Origin: Paracoccaceae bacterium
GTDB taxonomy: Bacteria; Pseudomonadota; Alphaproteobacteria; Rhodobacterales; Rhodobacteraceae
Assembly (NCBI GenBank): GCA_003605175.1
Contig: QWDA01000003.1
Span: 194,501 to 258,500 of the forward strand
DNA: 64,000 nt
Direction of reading: 5' to 3'
Shown: in pieces, positions 56,511 to 64,000 of the stretch
How the letters are laid out: every line of letters starts with the position of its first letter
Numbering within the stretch: the first letter of the stretch is position 1
Notes under the pieces: generated by a model
Told to the model about the DNA's origin: nothing
The model's input: the letters and a program-made list of their open reading frames with translations, nothing else
The model's database searches: none
Translations under genes and position numbers: made by a program

Positions 56511-57710
56511 TCAGCTTGCCATCGCGTCTTCGTAGTCGGGCCTTGCCAAGCGTAGAAGGTCGGCGGCGAGCCAAATTGTCGGATAGGTGTTCGAAACCTC
56601 TGTGAGGATGCCGAGCGAACCGAGTTGGCGGATCAGCGTTCGAGCCGCCGCATCGGTGACACCGGTCCACTCAACGACATTGCTTGCTCGTACGAACGGC
56701 TGCTCGAACAACCTGTCGATGACGACGCCGAGATTGGCGCTGCGTGAGATCTTCCGCGCGCGGCCCTGGTAGTCCGACTGGAGATCGAGAAGACGGTCGA
56801 TCGTGCCAACGGTACGGGTGCATGAGGCAACCAGAACCTCGAAGAAGTAGCCGATCCAGCCTTCCCACGCGCTGTTCGCCGATACATGGTAGAGGCGGTC
56901 GATATATTCGTCTTTCCGACGTTCGATTTCAGGGCTCATGTAGAGGGCCGGGATGTCCAAAAGGCCCGTTTGTACAGCCATGAGTGAGATCAGCATGCGC
57001 CCGATGCGCCCGTTTCCATCGGCGAAAGGATGGATCGTCTCGATTTGGTAATGCGCGAGCGCAAGGTCGATGAGCCCTTGCGACTGCTCCGGCTGCGGCC
57101 GGTTCAGATACTTTTCGAACGCGGCCATACAGGCCTCGGTTTCTTTCGGCGGAGGCGGTATAAAGCGGGCATCGCGGATCGATGTGCCGCCGATCATGTT
57201 CTGATCTCGGGCATATTCTCCGGGCTGTTTGTCGCGACCACGAGCGCGATGAACGCCGTCGAGCAGGATGCGGTGCGTGCCCTTGAGGAGACGCCCGGAA
57301 AGCGGCAGGGTCTTGAGTTCGCGCGATGCCCAGCGAAGCGCGCGTTTGTAGTTTGCAACTTCGATGGCGTCCGAGGTGGGGTTGGTTGCGATCCCCGCAT
57401 CGGCGAGCGCGAGTTCGTCGGCCGTGGTGAAGGTGCCTTCCATCGCAGAGGAGGTCTGGGCCTCAAGCCTTTGCAGCGGGCTTATCAGGATGTCGGGATT
57501 GGCGAGACGGCGACAGGCGCCTCGAAGTTCGCCCATGGCCGCCCTTGCGTCGGCAAGCGCGAAGGCTAGCTTGCCGAGATCGAGTTCTGGAGGCAGTGGA
57601 TCGGGAACGAAAGCCCGTTCGTCGTAGACCGTGGGGATGAGATGCCCGCTCGCACCTTCGGCAAAGTCTTCGTATCGCACTTCATAGCTTTCTTGGGTTT
57701 CGCGCCGCAC
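56511..57710 (-). CDS. Fic-family AMP-transferase
   Basis: A 399-residue Fic protein that may AMPylate or otherwise modify a target. The Fic motif is HPFADGNGRIGR (residues 227-238). A class II inhibitory helix motif, TSSAMEG (residues 86-92), precedes it in the N-terminal part and suggests autoinhibition. The C-terminus (NLGVVIDRLFEQPFVRASNVVEWTGVTDAAARTLIRQL) looks like a winged helix-turn-helix. The proposed start is GTG 57710 with a weak ribosome-binding site. A palindrome (57754-57769) upstream may be its operator. Confidence 0.87.
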   Translation of the reverse strand: MRRETQESYEVRYEDFAEGASGHLIPTVYDERAFVPDPLPPELDLGKLAFALADARAAMGELRGACRRLANPDILISPLQRLEAQTSSAMEGTFTTADELALADAGIATNPTSDAIEVANYKRALRWASRELKTLPLSGRLLKGTHRILLDGVHRARGRDKQPGEYARDQNMIGGTSIRDARFIPPPPKETEACMAAFEKYLNRPQPEQSQGLIDLALAHYQIETIHPFADGNGRIGRMLISLMAVQTGLLDIPALYMSPEIERRKDEYIDRLYHVSANSAWEGWIGYFFEVLVASCTRTVGTIDRLLDLQSDYQGRARKISRSANLGVVIDRLFEQPFVRASNVVEWTGVTDAAARTLIRQLGSLGILTEVSNTYPTIWLAADLLRLARPDYEDAMAS

Positions 57711-57753
57711 TCTATAGCGTATCCGGCGTTTACTATAAAGTGCCGCGCGAGGA

Positions 57754-57769
57754 TTGTAGTTTGCTACAA
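57754..57769. promoter_or_regulatory. TTGTAG-N4-CTACAA palindrome upstream of the Fic gene
   Basis: TTGTAG (57754-57759), TTTG, CTACAA (57764-57769). On the minus strand a TATAGT-like -10 lies at about 57732-57737, so the palindrome may cover the -35 region. It could be the binding site of the Fic protein's own C-terminal DNA-binding domain or of another regulator. Confidence 0.5.
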
Positions 57770-57787
57770 AACTTGTAACGCGGCGCC

Positions 57788-57976
57788 ATGCCCATCCTTC
57801 TCCTGATCCTCCTCGTCGGCGTGCTTGCCTGTCTCTGGTGGCGGCGACGTACTACCACGCTGACGCGGAACTGCCGGTGGCGGCAGGACCGGGTGCGGGG
57901 GCTCTGGCGTTGCGCCTTTTGCGGGGCGGAACGCGCGGGCGACGAGGCGCCGCGCGACTGCCTGCGTCAGCAGTAG
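57788..57976 (+). CDS. Small membrane protein with Cys pair, unknown
   Basis: A 62-residue protein: an N-terminal helix (MPILLLILLVGVLACLWW), then RRRTTTLTRNCRWRQDRVRGLWRCAFCGAERAG, cited as TTTLTRNCRW and WRCAFCGAE, with Cys residues that could bind a metal. The last ten bases overlap the convergent aldo/keto reductase. From memory a similar short protein is widespread in Rhodobacterales. Confidence 0.6.
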   Translation: MPILLLILLVGVLACLWWRRRTTTLTRNCRWRQDRVRGLWRCAFCGAERAGDEAPRDCLRQQ

Positions 57977-58950
57977 CGTTCCGGGCCGACCGCCTGGGCA
58001 TCGCTGTATCGGTCTCCGGCGGCCCAGCCCGGCGGCAGCAGCCTGTCGATCTCGGCGCGGTCCGTATCGGTGAAGACGATCTCGTCCGCGCCGGCCCAGT
58101 CGGCGAGATGCGCGGCGGTGCGAGTGCCGGGGATCGGGATCAGGTGGTCGCCCCGGTCGAGGATCCAGGCGAGGGCAGCGGCGGGGACGGTCCATCCGCG
58201 CGCCTGGCAGAAGGCGCGGAATGGCTCGAAGGATTTCAGATTGCGGCTCAGGTTGGGTTCCTGCCAGCGCGGGATGCCCGCGCGGAAATCGCCCTTGCCC
58301 ATACGGTCAGGCGTGATGGGCCTTTCGCTGAAGAAGCCGCGCGCCACGGGCGAGAAGGGCACGAAAGCGATGCCAAGTTCGGCGCAGGTGCGGATCACGC
58401 CGAGCTCGGGCAGGCGGGTCCAGAGCGAGTATTCATTCTGCACGGCGCGGCAGGGATGGATGGCATGGGCGCGGCGGATCGTGTCGGGAGCGACTTCGGA
58501 GAGGCCGTAGCCGCCGATGAGACCCTCCTCGGTCAGGCGGGCGAGGGTTTCCGCGACCTCCTCGATCGGGCGGTCCGGCTCGCGACGGTGGATATAGAAG
58601 AGGTCGACTCTGTCGCGACCGAGGCGGGTGAGCGAGGCTTCGAGTTCCGACCGCAGATGATCCGCCGAATTGTCGAAGCGGCGGGGCGGGCCCGGGACGA
58701 TGGCGGCCTTGGTGGCGATCACCGGGCTGGCGCCGGTGGCACGGAGGTAATTGCCGATCACCGTTTCGGAACGACCCATGCCGTAGACATTGGCCGTGTC
58801 CCAGAAATCGATGCCGGCGGCGCGGGCGGCATCGAGGCAGGCATGGCTGGTTTCCTCATCGGTCTCGCCGAAGAAGCCGGCAAAGCTCATGCAGCCGAGG
58901 CCGATGGCGCCGACCATCGGGCCGCCGCGTCCGAGTTGGCGCTTTTTCAC
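57967..58950 (-). CDS. Aldo/keto reductase
   Basis: A 327-residue NADPH-dependent reductase. It shows the catalytic Asp and Tyr in FWDTANVYGMGRSE, the Lys in IATKAAI and the His in LFYIHRREPD. The start is GTG 58950 (MKKRQLGRGGPMV) with GGGAGA upstream, one base after the deoD stop, so the two genes are cotranscribed. Its substrate cannot be read. Confidence 0.9.
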   Translation of the reverse strand: MKKRQLGRGGPMVGAIGLGCMSFAGFFGETDEETSHACLDAARAAGIDFWDTANVYGMGRSETVIGNYLRATGASPVIATKAAIVPGPPRRFDNSADHLRSELEASLTRLGRDRVDLFYIHRREPDRPIEEVAETLARLTEEGLIGGYGLSEVAPDTIRRAHAIHPCRAVQNEYSLWTRLPELGVIRTCAELGIAFVPFSPVARGFFSERPITPDRMGKGDFRAGIPRWQEPNLSRNLKSFEPFRAFCQARGWTVPAAALAWILDRGDHLIPIPGTRTAAHLADWAGADEIVFTDTDRAEIDRLLPPGWAAGDRYSDAQAVGPERYC

Positions 58951-58951
58951 G

Positions 58952-59662
58952 TCAGTCTCCCGTGAAGGCGGCTTCGAGGGCGATCTCGACCATGTCGCCG
59001 AAGCTGGTCTCGCGATCGGCGGAGGGTAGCGCGTCGCCGGTGAGGAGATGGTCGGAGACGGTGAGGACGGCGAGCGCTCGAACACCGTGGCGGGCCGCGA
59101 GGATGTAAAGCTCGGCCGCCTCCATCTCGACACCGAGGATGCCGTGCCGGGTCATCTGCTCGTTGAGGTCGGGCCGTTCGTCGTAGAACACGTCGGAGGA
59201 ATGGATCCCGCCCACATGTGTCGGGACCCCCCGTCGTTCCGCCGCGTCGGCGGCGGCGCGGAGGAGGGGATAATCGGCGGAGGGCGCGAAGTTCAACTCG
59301 CGGAAGATGCCGCGCGAGGGGGTCGAGAGCGTGGAGGAGGTCATGGCGAGGATCAGGTCGCGGACCTTCACGGCCTCCTGCATCGCGCCGCAGGAGCCGA
59401 TGCGGATCAGCGTCTTGGCGCCATAGTCGCGGATCAGCTCGTTTGCGTAGATCGAGAGCGACGGCATGCCCATGCCGCTGCCGTGGATAGTGACGCGGTG
59501 CCCCTTCCAGGTTCCGGTGAAGCCCAGCATTCCACGCACCTGGTTCACGCAGGCGGCATTGTCGAGGAAGGTCTCGGCCGCCCATTTCGCGCGATAGGGG
59601 TCGCCGGGCAAAAGCACGGTTTCGGCGATCTCGCCGGGTGCGGCACCGATATGGATTGTCAT
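58952..59662 (-). CDS. deoD: Purine-nucleoside phosphorylase, DeoD type
   Basis: A 236-residue enzyme that splits purine nucleosides with phosphate. Motifs are [34 protein letters not shown] and [11 protein letters not shown]. It lies upstream of the aldo/keto reductase on the same strand. GAGGGACCCC precedes the ATG. Confidence 0.93.
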   Translation of the reverse strand: MTIHIGAAPGEIAETVLLPGDPYRAKWAAETFLDNAACVNQVRGMLGFTGTWKGHRVTIHGSGMGMPSLSIYANELIRDYGAKTLIRIGSCGAMQEAVKVRDLILAMTSSTLSTPSRGIFRELNFAPSADYPLLRAAADAAERRGVPTHVGGIHSSDVFYDERPDLNEQMTRHGILGVEMEAAELYILAARHGVRALAVLTVSDHLLTGDALPSADRETSFGDMVEIALEAAFTGD

Positions 59663-59759
59663 GGGGTCCCTCGCGTTCCTGGGTCGCCGCGATCTTAGCG
59701 GCCGGAGCGGGGAGGGAAAGGGGCGGGCAGCGGTATGGTGGCCCGCTGCCCGACTGGAA

Positions 59760-60077
59760 TCAGACTGCGAGCGTCTTCGGATCCACGCCGGCGGCGATCG
59801 CTTCCTTGTACCAGGCCGGCTGGCGGCCACGGCCGCTCCAGGTGTCGCTCGGGTTGGCCGGGTTCTTGTATTTCGCCGGGGCTGCGGCCTTCTTGGCCCC
59901 GCCCTTGGACGCGCCAAGAAGCTCGTTCAGCGAAAAGCCGTGTTTCTTCGCTGCAGCTTCCGCCGCCTCGCGCGCCGCGTCACGCTTGCCTTTTTCGCGC
60001 GATTTCAGCTCTTTTTCGATATCGGTGCTGAGTTTCGCGAGTTCTTTTTCGCTCAGTTTCGTCAGGTCAGTCGGCAT
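59760..60077 (-). CDS. H-NS-family nucleoid-associated protein
   Basis: A 105-residue protein with an N-terminal coiled coil ([19 protein letters not shown]) and a C-terminal H-NS DNA-binding motif ([21 protein letters not shown]). It resembles HvrA-type regulators of alphaproteobacteria. AGGAGATCCCCC precedes the ATG. It could silence AT-rich, recently acquired DNA such as the lower-GC genes in the suc operon; this is speculation. Confidence 0.9.
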   Translation of the reverse strand: MPTDLTKLSEKELAKLSTDIEKELKSREKGKRDAAREAAEAAAKKHGFSLNELLGASKGGAKKAAAPAKYKNPANPSDTWSGRGRQPAWYKEAIAAGVDPKTLAV

Positions 60078-60151
60078 GGGGGATCTCCTGGTTCCGTGCG
60101 GAGACCGTTACGCGCTAATTTCCAGAAAATCAAATCACCAATTTCGGGAGG

Positions 60152-62119
60152 TTATTCGGCGGCGTGAGCCTGCCGATCCACCAGTTCGACGATATCGAGC
60201 ATGATCGTGTTCATCTCGAAATCCTTCGGCGTATAGACACGAGCTATTCCCATCGCCTGCATTCGCCGCGCGTCTTCGTCGGGGATAATGCCGCCCACAA
60301 TCACAGGAATTTCAGATAGTCCTTCCGCTCGCATCAGGCGCATAAATTCCTCGACCAGAGGAATGTGACTGCCCGAAAGAATGGAAAGGCCGACGACATG
60401 GACATTTCCTTCTCTCGCGGCGTTAACGATTTCCTGCGGCGTCAGGCGAATGCCGTCGTAAACGATGTCGATGCCGCAATCGCGGGCACGCGCGGCGATC
60501 TGCTCGGCGCCGTTGGAATGGCCGTCGAGGCCGGGTTTGCCGACCAGGAACTTCAGGCGGCGGCCTAGACGGTCGGAAATGGCATCGACCGCGGCACGGA
60601 TATCGTCGAGCCCTTCGGTGCGGTTCGAGGGCGCGCGCGCGACGCCGGTGGGCGCGCGGTAGCGTCCGAAGGCGGAGCGCACCACGTCGCCCCATTCGCC
60701 GGTCGTGACGCCGGCTCTGGCGGCCTCGATGGAGGCGGGCATAATGTTCGCGCCGGTGACCGCGGCCTGGCGGAGTTTTCCAAGCGCGGCTTCGACTTGC
60801 GCCGCGTCGCGGCCGGCGCGCCAGGCGTCGAGCCGGGAAATCTGGTCGGCCTCCGCCGCGGGGTCGGCGACCATGATCGCCTCGGGGCCGGAGGTCAGCG
60901 GGCTTGGCTCGGCCTCTTGATATCGGTTCACGCCGACCACCGTTGTCGCGCCGGTTTCGATCCGGGCGATGCGTTCGGAATTCATCTCCACGAGGCGCGA
61001 TTTCATGTATTCGATTGCCGCGATGGCGCCGCCCATCCCGTCGATCTGGGCAAGCTCGGCGCGGGCGCCTTCCTTCAATTCGAGGACTTTCTTCTCGATA
61101 GCGGGGTTGCCGTCGAAAAGATCGTCATATTCGAGAAGGTCGGTCTCAAAGGCCAGGATCTGCTGCATCCGGAGCGACCATTGCTGGTCCCATGGCCGGG
61201 GCAGGCCGAGCGCCTCGTTCCAGGCCGGAAGTTGCACGGCGCGGGCACGGGCCTTTTTCGAGAGCGTGACCGCGAGCATTTCGAGCAGGATGCGATAGAC
61301 GTTGTTTTCCGGCTGCTGTTCGGTGAGGCCGAGCGAGTTGACCTGCACGCCATAGCGGAAACGTCGGTATTTCGGGTCTTCGACGCCGTAGCGCGTTTCG
61401 CAGATCTCGTCCCAGAGATCGACGAAGGCGCGCATCTTGCAAAGTTCGGTGACGAAGCGGATGCCGGCGTTCACGAAGAAGGAGATGCGGCCGACCATTT
61501 CCGGGAAATGCTCGGCGGGAACTTTCTTTTGCAGATCGTCGAGCACCGCCGTCGCCGTGGCGAGCGCGAAGGCGAGTTCCTGTTCCGGCGTCGCGCCGGC
61601 TTCCTGCAGGTGATAGGAACAGACATTCATCGGGTTCCATCTCGGGAGATGCTCGCGCGTGTAGGCGGCGACATCGGTGATCATCCGGAGCGACGGTTCG
61701 GGCGGGCAGACATAGGTGCCGCGCGACAGGTATTCCTTGATGATGTCGTTCTGCACGGTGCCCTGGAGCCTCGAGACATCGGCACCCTGTTCCTCGGCCA
61801 CGGCGATATAGAGCGCCAGGAGCCAGGGCGCGGTGGCGTTGATCGTCATCGAGGTGTTCATCTGTTCGAGCGGGATCCCGTCGAACAGCATCCGCATGTC
61901 GCCCAGATGCGCGACGGGCACGCCGACCTTGCCGACCTCGCCGCGTGCAAGTTCGTGATCGCTGTCGTAGCCGGTCTGCGTGGGCAGGTCGAAGGCGACG
62001 GAGAGACCGGTCTGTCCCTTGGCGAGATTGGCCAGATAGAGCGCGTTCGAGGCCTTGGCGGTGGAGTGGCCGGCATAGGTGCGGAACAGCCAGGGGCGGT
62101 CTTTCGGCGGCTGTGACAT
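60152..62119 (-). CDS. ecm: Ethylmalonyl-CoA mutase
   Basis: A 655-residue B12-dependent mutase that converts ethylmalonyl-CoA to methylsuccinyl-CoA. It has a methylmalonyl-CoA-mutase-like catalytic domain (PWLFRTYAGHSTAKASN, YVCPPEPSLRMITD) and a C-terminal cobalamin domain with DGHSNG (D532, H534, G537) and VIVGGIIPDED. The ATG 62119 follows GGAGACCCGC. It is divergent from the plsB-like gene, and a copy of the 11-bp-phased repeat lies between them. Confidence 0.95.
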   Translation of the reverse strand: MSQPPKDRPWLFRTYAGHSTAKASNALYLANLAKGQTGLSVAFDLPTQTGYDSDHELARGEVGKVGVPVAHLGDMRMLFDGIPLEQMNTSMTINATAPWLLALYIAVAEEQGADVSRLQGTVQNDIIKEYLSRGTYVCPPEPSLRMITDVAAYTREHLPRWNPMNVCSYHLQEAGATPEQELAFALATATAVLDDLQKKVPAEHFPEMVGRISFFVNAGIRFVTELCKMRAFVDLWDEICETRYGVEDPKYRRFRYGVQVNSLGLTEQQPENNVYRILLEMLAVTLSKKARARAVQLPAWNEALGLPRPWDQQWSLRMQQILAFETDLLEYDDLFDGNPAIEKKVLELKEGARAELAQIDGMGGAIAAIEYMKSRLVEMNSERIARIETGATTVVGVNRYQEAEPSPLTSGPEAIMVADPAAEADQISRLDAWRAGRDAAQVEAALGKLRQAAVTGANIMPASIEAARAGVTTGEWGDVVRSAFGRYRAPTGVARAPSNRTEGLDDIRAAVDAISDRLGRRLKFLVGKPGLDGHSNGAEQIAARARDCGIDIVYDGIRLTPQEIVNAAREGNVHVVGLSILSGSHIPLVEEFMRLMRAEGLSEIPVIVGGIIPDEDARRMQAMGIARVYTPKDFEMNTIMLDIVELVDRQAHAAE

Positions 62120-62135
62120 GGTGCGGGTCTCCGAG

Positions 62136-62146
62136 ATTGCGGCAAT
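62136..62146. promoter_or_regulatory. ATTGC-N-GCAAT inverted repeat upstream of ecm
   Basis: ATTGCGGCAAT, 17 bases before the ecm start, followed by ATTATTGCG. It could bind a regulator of the ethylmalonyl-CoA genes (RamB/ScfR-type regulators are known for ccr in relatives) but the site is short and not confirmed. Confidence 0.35.
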
Positions 62147-62258
62147 ATTATTGCGTTTGGATGTTGATATGGAAAACATTGTGCCATTGTCAATTCGCCG
62201 CGTTGCAGCATGGCGGATTTGTTTGCCGGAAGGGGGCCGGGCCGGGTGGCGGCACGGC

Positions 62259-62295
62259 GGTGTACAGGTTGTGTACGGGTTGTGTACGGGTTGTG
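62259..62295 (-). repeat. 11-bp-phased GTACACAACC triplet, copy 3
   Basis: The reverse-complement orientation of copies 1 and 2. GTAC cores at 62262, 62273 and 62284 are again exactly 11 bp apart. Only the base before the first and last GTAC differs between copies. It lies in the divergent gap between ecm and the plsB-like gene, 50 bases upstream of the latter. Confidence 0.85.
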
Positions 62296-62344
62296 CCTGC
62301 GCTTCGCCGTTTACCCCGGCCGGGGAAGTTGCAAAGCTCGGTTC

Positions 62345-63748
62345 ATGACAAGCACCGTGCAACTGCCGCTCTGGCTGTTCATTCTGATCCTGATCTTCGC
62401 GACGGTGACCTTCGCGTCGCATTTCCTGTTCCCATCGGTGCGCTGGTTCCTGCGGCGCCGGGCGGAGCGGCTGGTGGAGGAGTTGAACAAGCGGCTGGAG
62501 CGGCCGATCGAGCCGTTCAAGCTGGCGCGGCGGACTGACACGATCCAGCGCCTGATTTACGATCCGGAGGTCGTTAAGGCGGTGACCGAACATGCCGCCG
62601 CGACCCGCGTGCGCGAGGACGTGGCCTTCGAGACGGCGAAACGCTACGCGCGGGAGATCGTGCCGGGCTTCAGCGCGCAGGCCTATTTCGGCTTTGCGAC
62701 ACGGGCGGCGCGCTGGCTGTCGAAGAAACTCTTCACCGTGCGGCTGGGGCGCTACGACGCTGCCCAGCAGGCGGCGATCGGGTCTGACGCGACGGTGGTC
62801 TATGTGATGAACCACCGCTCGAACATGGACTATGTGCTGGTCACCTATCTGATCGCGAACCGGGCGGCGCTGTCCTATGCAGTGGGCGAATGGGCACGGA
62901 TCTGGCCGCTCCAGCCGCTGATCCGGGCGCTGGGCGGCTATTTCATCCGTCGTCGGTCGCGCAACGCGCTCTATCGCAAGGTGCTGGCGCGCTATGTGCA
63001 GATGGCGACGCAGGCGGGGGTGGCGCAGGCGATTTTCCCCGAGGGCGGGCTGAGCCAGGACGGGCGGGTGCATCAGCCGAAGCTGGGTTTGCTGAGCTAT
63101 ATCGTCTCGGAATTCGATCCGGGGGGGCGCGACGTCGTGTTCGTGCCGGTAGCGTTGAACTACGATCGGGTGATCGAGGATACGCTGCTGATCGAGGCGC
63201 GGCGCAAGGGCGAGAAACGCTATCGCGGGACGATCCCGTCGGCCACGGCCTTTACCATGCGCTATATCGCGCGGCGGTTCACCCATAGGGCCCAGCGGTT
63301 CGGGACGGCGGCCGTTTCGTTCGGCGAACCGCTGTCGCTCGCGTCCTTCGGGCCGGACCGGGATGCGACCGACGTCGCACGCGAGCTGATGGGCCGGATC
63401 GGGCGGGTGATGCCGGTGCTGCCCGTGCCGCTGGTGTCGTCTCTGCTGATCGGGACCGAAGGGGAGGTGGAGGAAACGGACCTGCTGGAGCAACTGCGTG
63501 ACCGGCTCGGCGTGCTTGCGGAGGACGGCGCGGTGATCCTCCTGCCCTCGGACGATCCGGCCGAGACGTTGGAGACCGGCCTAGCGCATCTGGCGCTTCG
63601 GAAGATCGTGGCGCGGGAGAACGGACGGGTGCAGGTACGGCCGGAGCGCGCCGACCTCGTGGCATTCTATGCCGCATCCATTTCACGGCTGGGCAAGGGC
63701 GCGCCACCGTTGCCGCACATAGATGTGGGGGAGTCGATTGAGACATAA
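62345..63748 (+). CDS. Glycerol-3-phosphate acyltransferase (PlsB-like)
   Basis: A 467-residue acyltransferase with one N-terminal membrane helix (LWLFILILIFATVTFASHFLF). Block I is NHRSNMDY (residues 156-163, with the catalytic His157 and Asp162), block II GGYFIRRRSR, block III FPEGGLSQDG (231-240) and block IV VFVPVALNYDRVIE. It is shorter than E. coli PlsB (over 800 residues) and lacks its N-terminal domain. It probably acylates sn-glycerol-3-phosphate or a related lipid. The start ATG 62345 is chosen at the first helix. Confidence 0.85.
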   Translation: MTSTVQLPLWLFILILIFATVTFASHFLFPSVRWFLRRRAERLVEELNKRLERPIEPFKLARRTDTIQRLIYDPEVVKAVTEHAAATRVREDVAFETAKRYAREIVPGFSAQAYFGFATRAARWLSKKLFTVRLGRYDAAQQAAIGSDATVVYVMNHRSNMDYVLVTYLIANRAALSYAVGEWARIWPLQPLIRALGGYFIRRRSRNALYRKVLARYVQMATQAGVAQAIFPEGGLSQDGRVHQPKLGLLSYIVSEFDPGGRDVVFVPVALNYDRVIEDTLLIEARRKGEKRYRGTIPSATAFTMRYIARRFTHRAQRFGTAAVSFGEPLSLASFGPDRDATDVARELMGRIGRVMPVLPVPLVSSLLIGTEGEVEETDLLEQLRDRLGVLAEDGAVILLPSDDPAETLETGLAHLALRKIVARENGRVQVRPERADLVAFYAASISRLGKGAPPLPHIDVGESIET

Positions 63749-63852
63749 AGTTTCAATATATACCCCAAAAGTATTTGCATTATTACCTTGTGCCGATTAC
63801 GCATCTGCGAAAGGCGCGCGATTCTGCAGCGCGGCGGAACGATGGAGACAGC
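63749..63852 (+). promoter_or_regulatory. ccr upstream region
   Basis: A 104-base gap, AT-rich in its first half, with AAGTATTTGCATTATTACC. RamB-type activators of ccr are known in relatives; a matching site is possible but not clear. No second TGTGATCACA pair is seen. Confidence 0.35.
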
Positions 63853-64000
63853 GATGGCACTGGATACGAAGGCCCCTCCGATGACGACAAGCTACGATGC
63901 GACCGAGAAGGACCTCTACGAAGTGGGCGAGTTGCCGCCTCTCGGCCATGTGCCGGCGCAGATGCATGCTTGGGCGATCCGCCGCGAGCGCCACGGGGAG
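63853..64000 (+). CDS. ccr: Crotonyl-CoA carboxylase/reductase, N-terminal part (gene runs off the window)
   Basis: Only the first 49 codons are present: MALDTKAPPMTTSYDATEKD, then LYEVGELPPLGHVPAQMHAW and AIRRERHGE. This matches the N-terminus of Ccr (KDLYEIGEMPPLGHVP as I recall for R. sphaeroides). The enzyme reductively carboxylates crotonyl-CoA to ethylmalonyl-CoA with NADPH and CO2, the defining step of the ethylmalonyl-CoA pathway. GGAGACAGCG precedes the ATG. Confidence 0.93.

Overview
The window is high-GC DNA from an alphaproteobacterium, most probably a member of the Rhodobacterales (Rhodobacteraceae/Paracoccaceae). The evidence is gene content and order: an FnrL regulator with CCPIRHRAVC-type cysteines, ccoNOQP, the chain mdh / sucC-sucD-sucA-sucB-lpd / mcl2-nnrU-mch / sdhCDAB, and ethylmalonyl-CoA pathway genes (ecm, ccr, mcl2, mch) around the TCA genes. 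From memory this order resembles Rhodobacter sphaeroides. No photosynthesis genes, intact phage or CRISPR array is visible.

Layout. (1) 1-10.3 kb: a histidine phosphatase, then a branched-chain-amino-acid-type (HAAT) ABC transporter livGHMJF flanked by two acyl-CoA-ligase-type genes, with a small VOC gene inside the operon. (2) 10.3-21.7 kb: a pseudo-caspase/peptidoglycan-binding protein, a duplicated periplasmic protein, an IS1182-type transposase remnant beside tRNA-Arg(CCU), an acyltransferase, a LacI-type regulator, rpmJ, tRNA-Val(GAC), N-formylglutamate amidohydrolase, a DD-carboxypeptidase, clpS, a methyltransferase and an SDR. (3) 21.7-28.1 kb: tetrapyrrole genes hemF, hemE, hemC and hemN plus cobS. 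(4) 28.1-34.0 kb: fnrL, a universal stress protein and ccoNOQP, with three FNR boxes. (5) 34.1-47.9 kb, minus strand: a 12-gene operon from sucC to lpd in which the TCA genes alternate with small membrane or secreted proteins, plus mdh and a divergent VPLPA-CTERM protein. (6) 49.4-56.5 kb, plus strand: mcl2-nnrU-DUF1737-mch, doxX, then sdhC-sdhD-sdhA-lipoprotein-sdhB. (7) 56.5-64 kb: a Fic protein, an aldo/keto reductase, deoD, an H-NS-like protein, ecm, a PlsB-like acyltransferase and the start of ccr.

How it fits together. Ccr, Ecm, Mch and Mcl2 belong to the ethylmalonyl-CoA route for acetyl-CoA assimilation, which feeds malate, succinyl-CoA and glyoxylate into the TCA enzymes encoded alongside. 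Ecm needs adenosylcobalamin, and cobS encodes a late step in making it. FnrL, hemN (oxygen-independent) and the cbb3 oxidase form a low-oxygen module, with hemF as the aerobic counterpart of hemN.

The most interesting signals are non-coding. (a) A pair of TGTGATCACA-type palindromes lies about 128 bp upstream of sucC and about 129 bp upstream of sdhC, suggesting one regulator for both TCA operons. (b) A 37-bp element made of three GTACACAACC units phased at exactly 11 bp occurs three times (before livH, before lpd, and between ecm and the plsB-like gene) with variation at only two positions. Most start sites were chosen from ribosome-binding sites and family lengths; no database search was possible.
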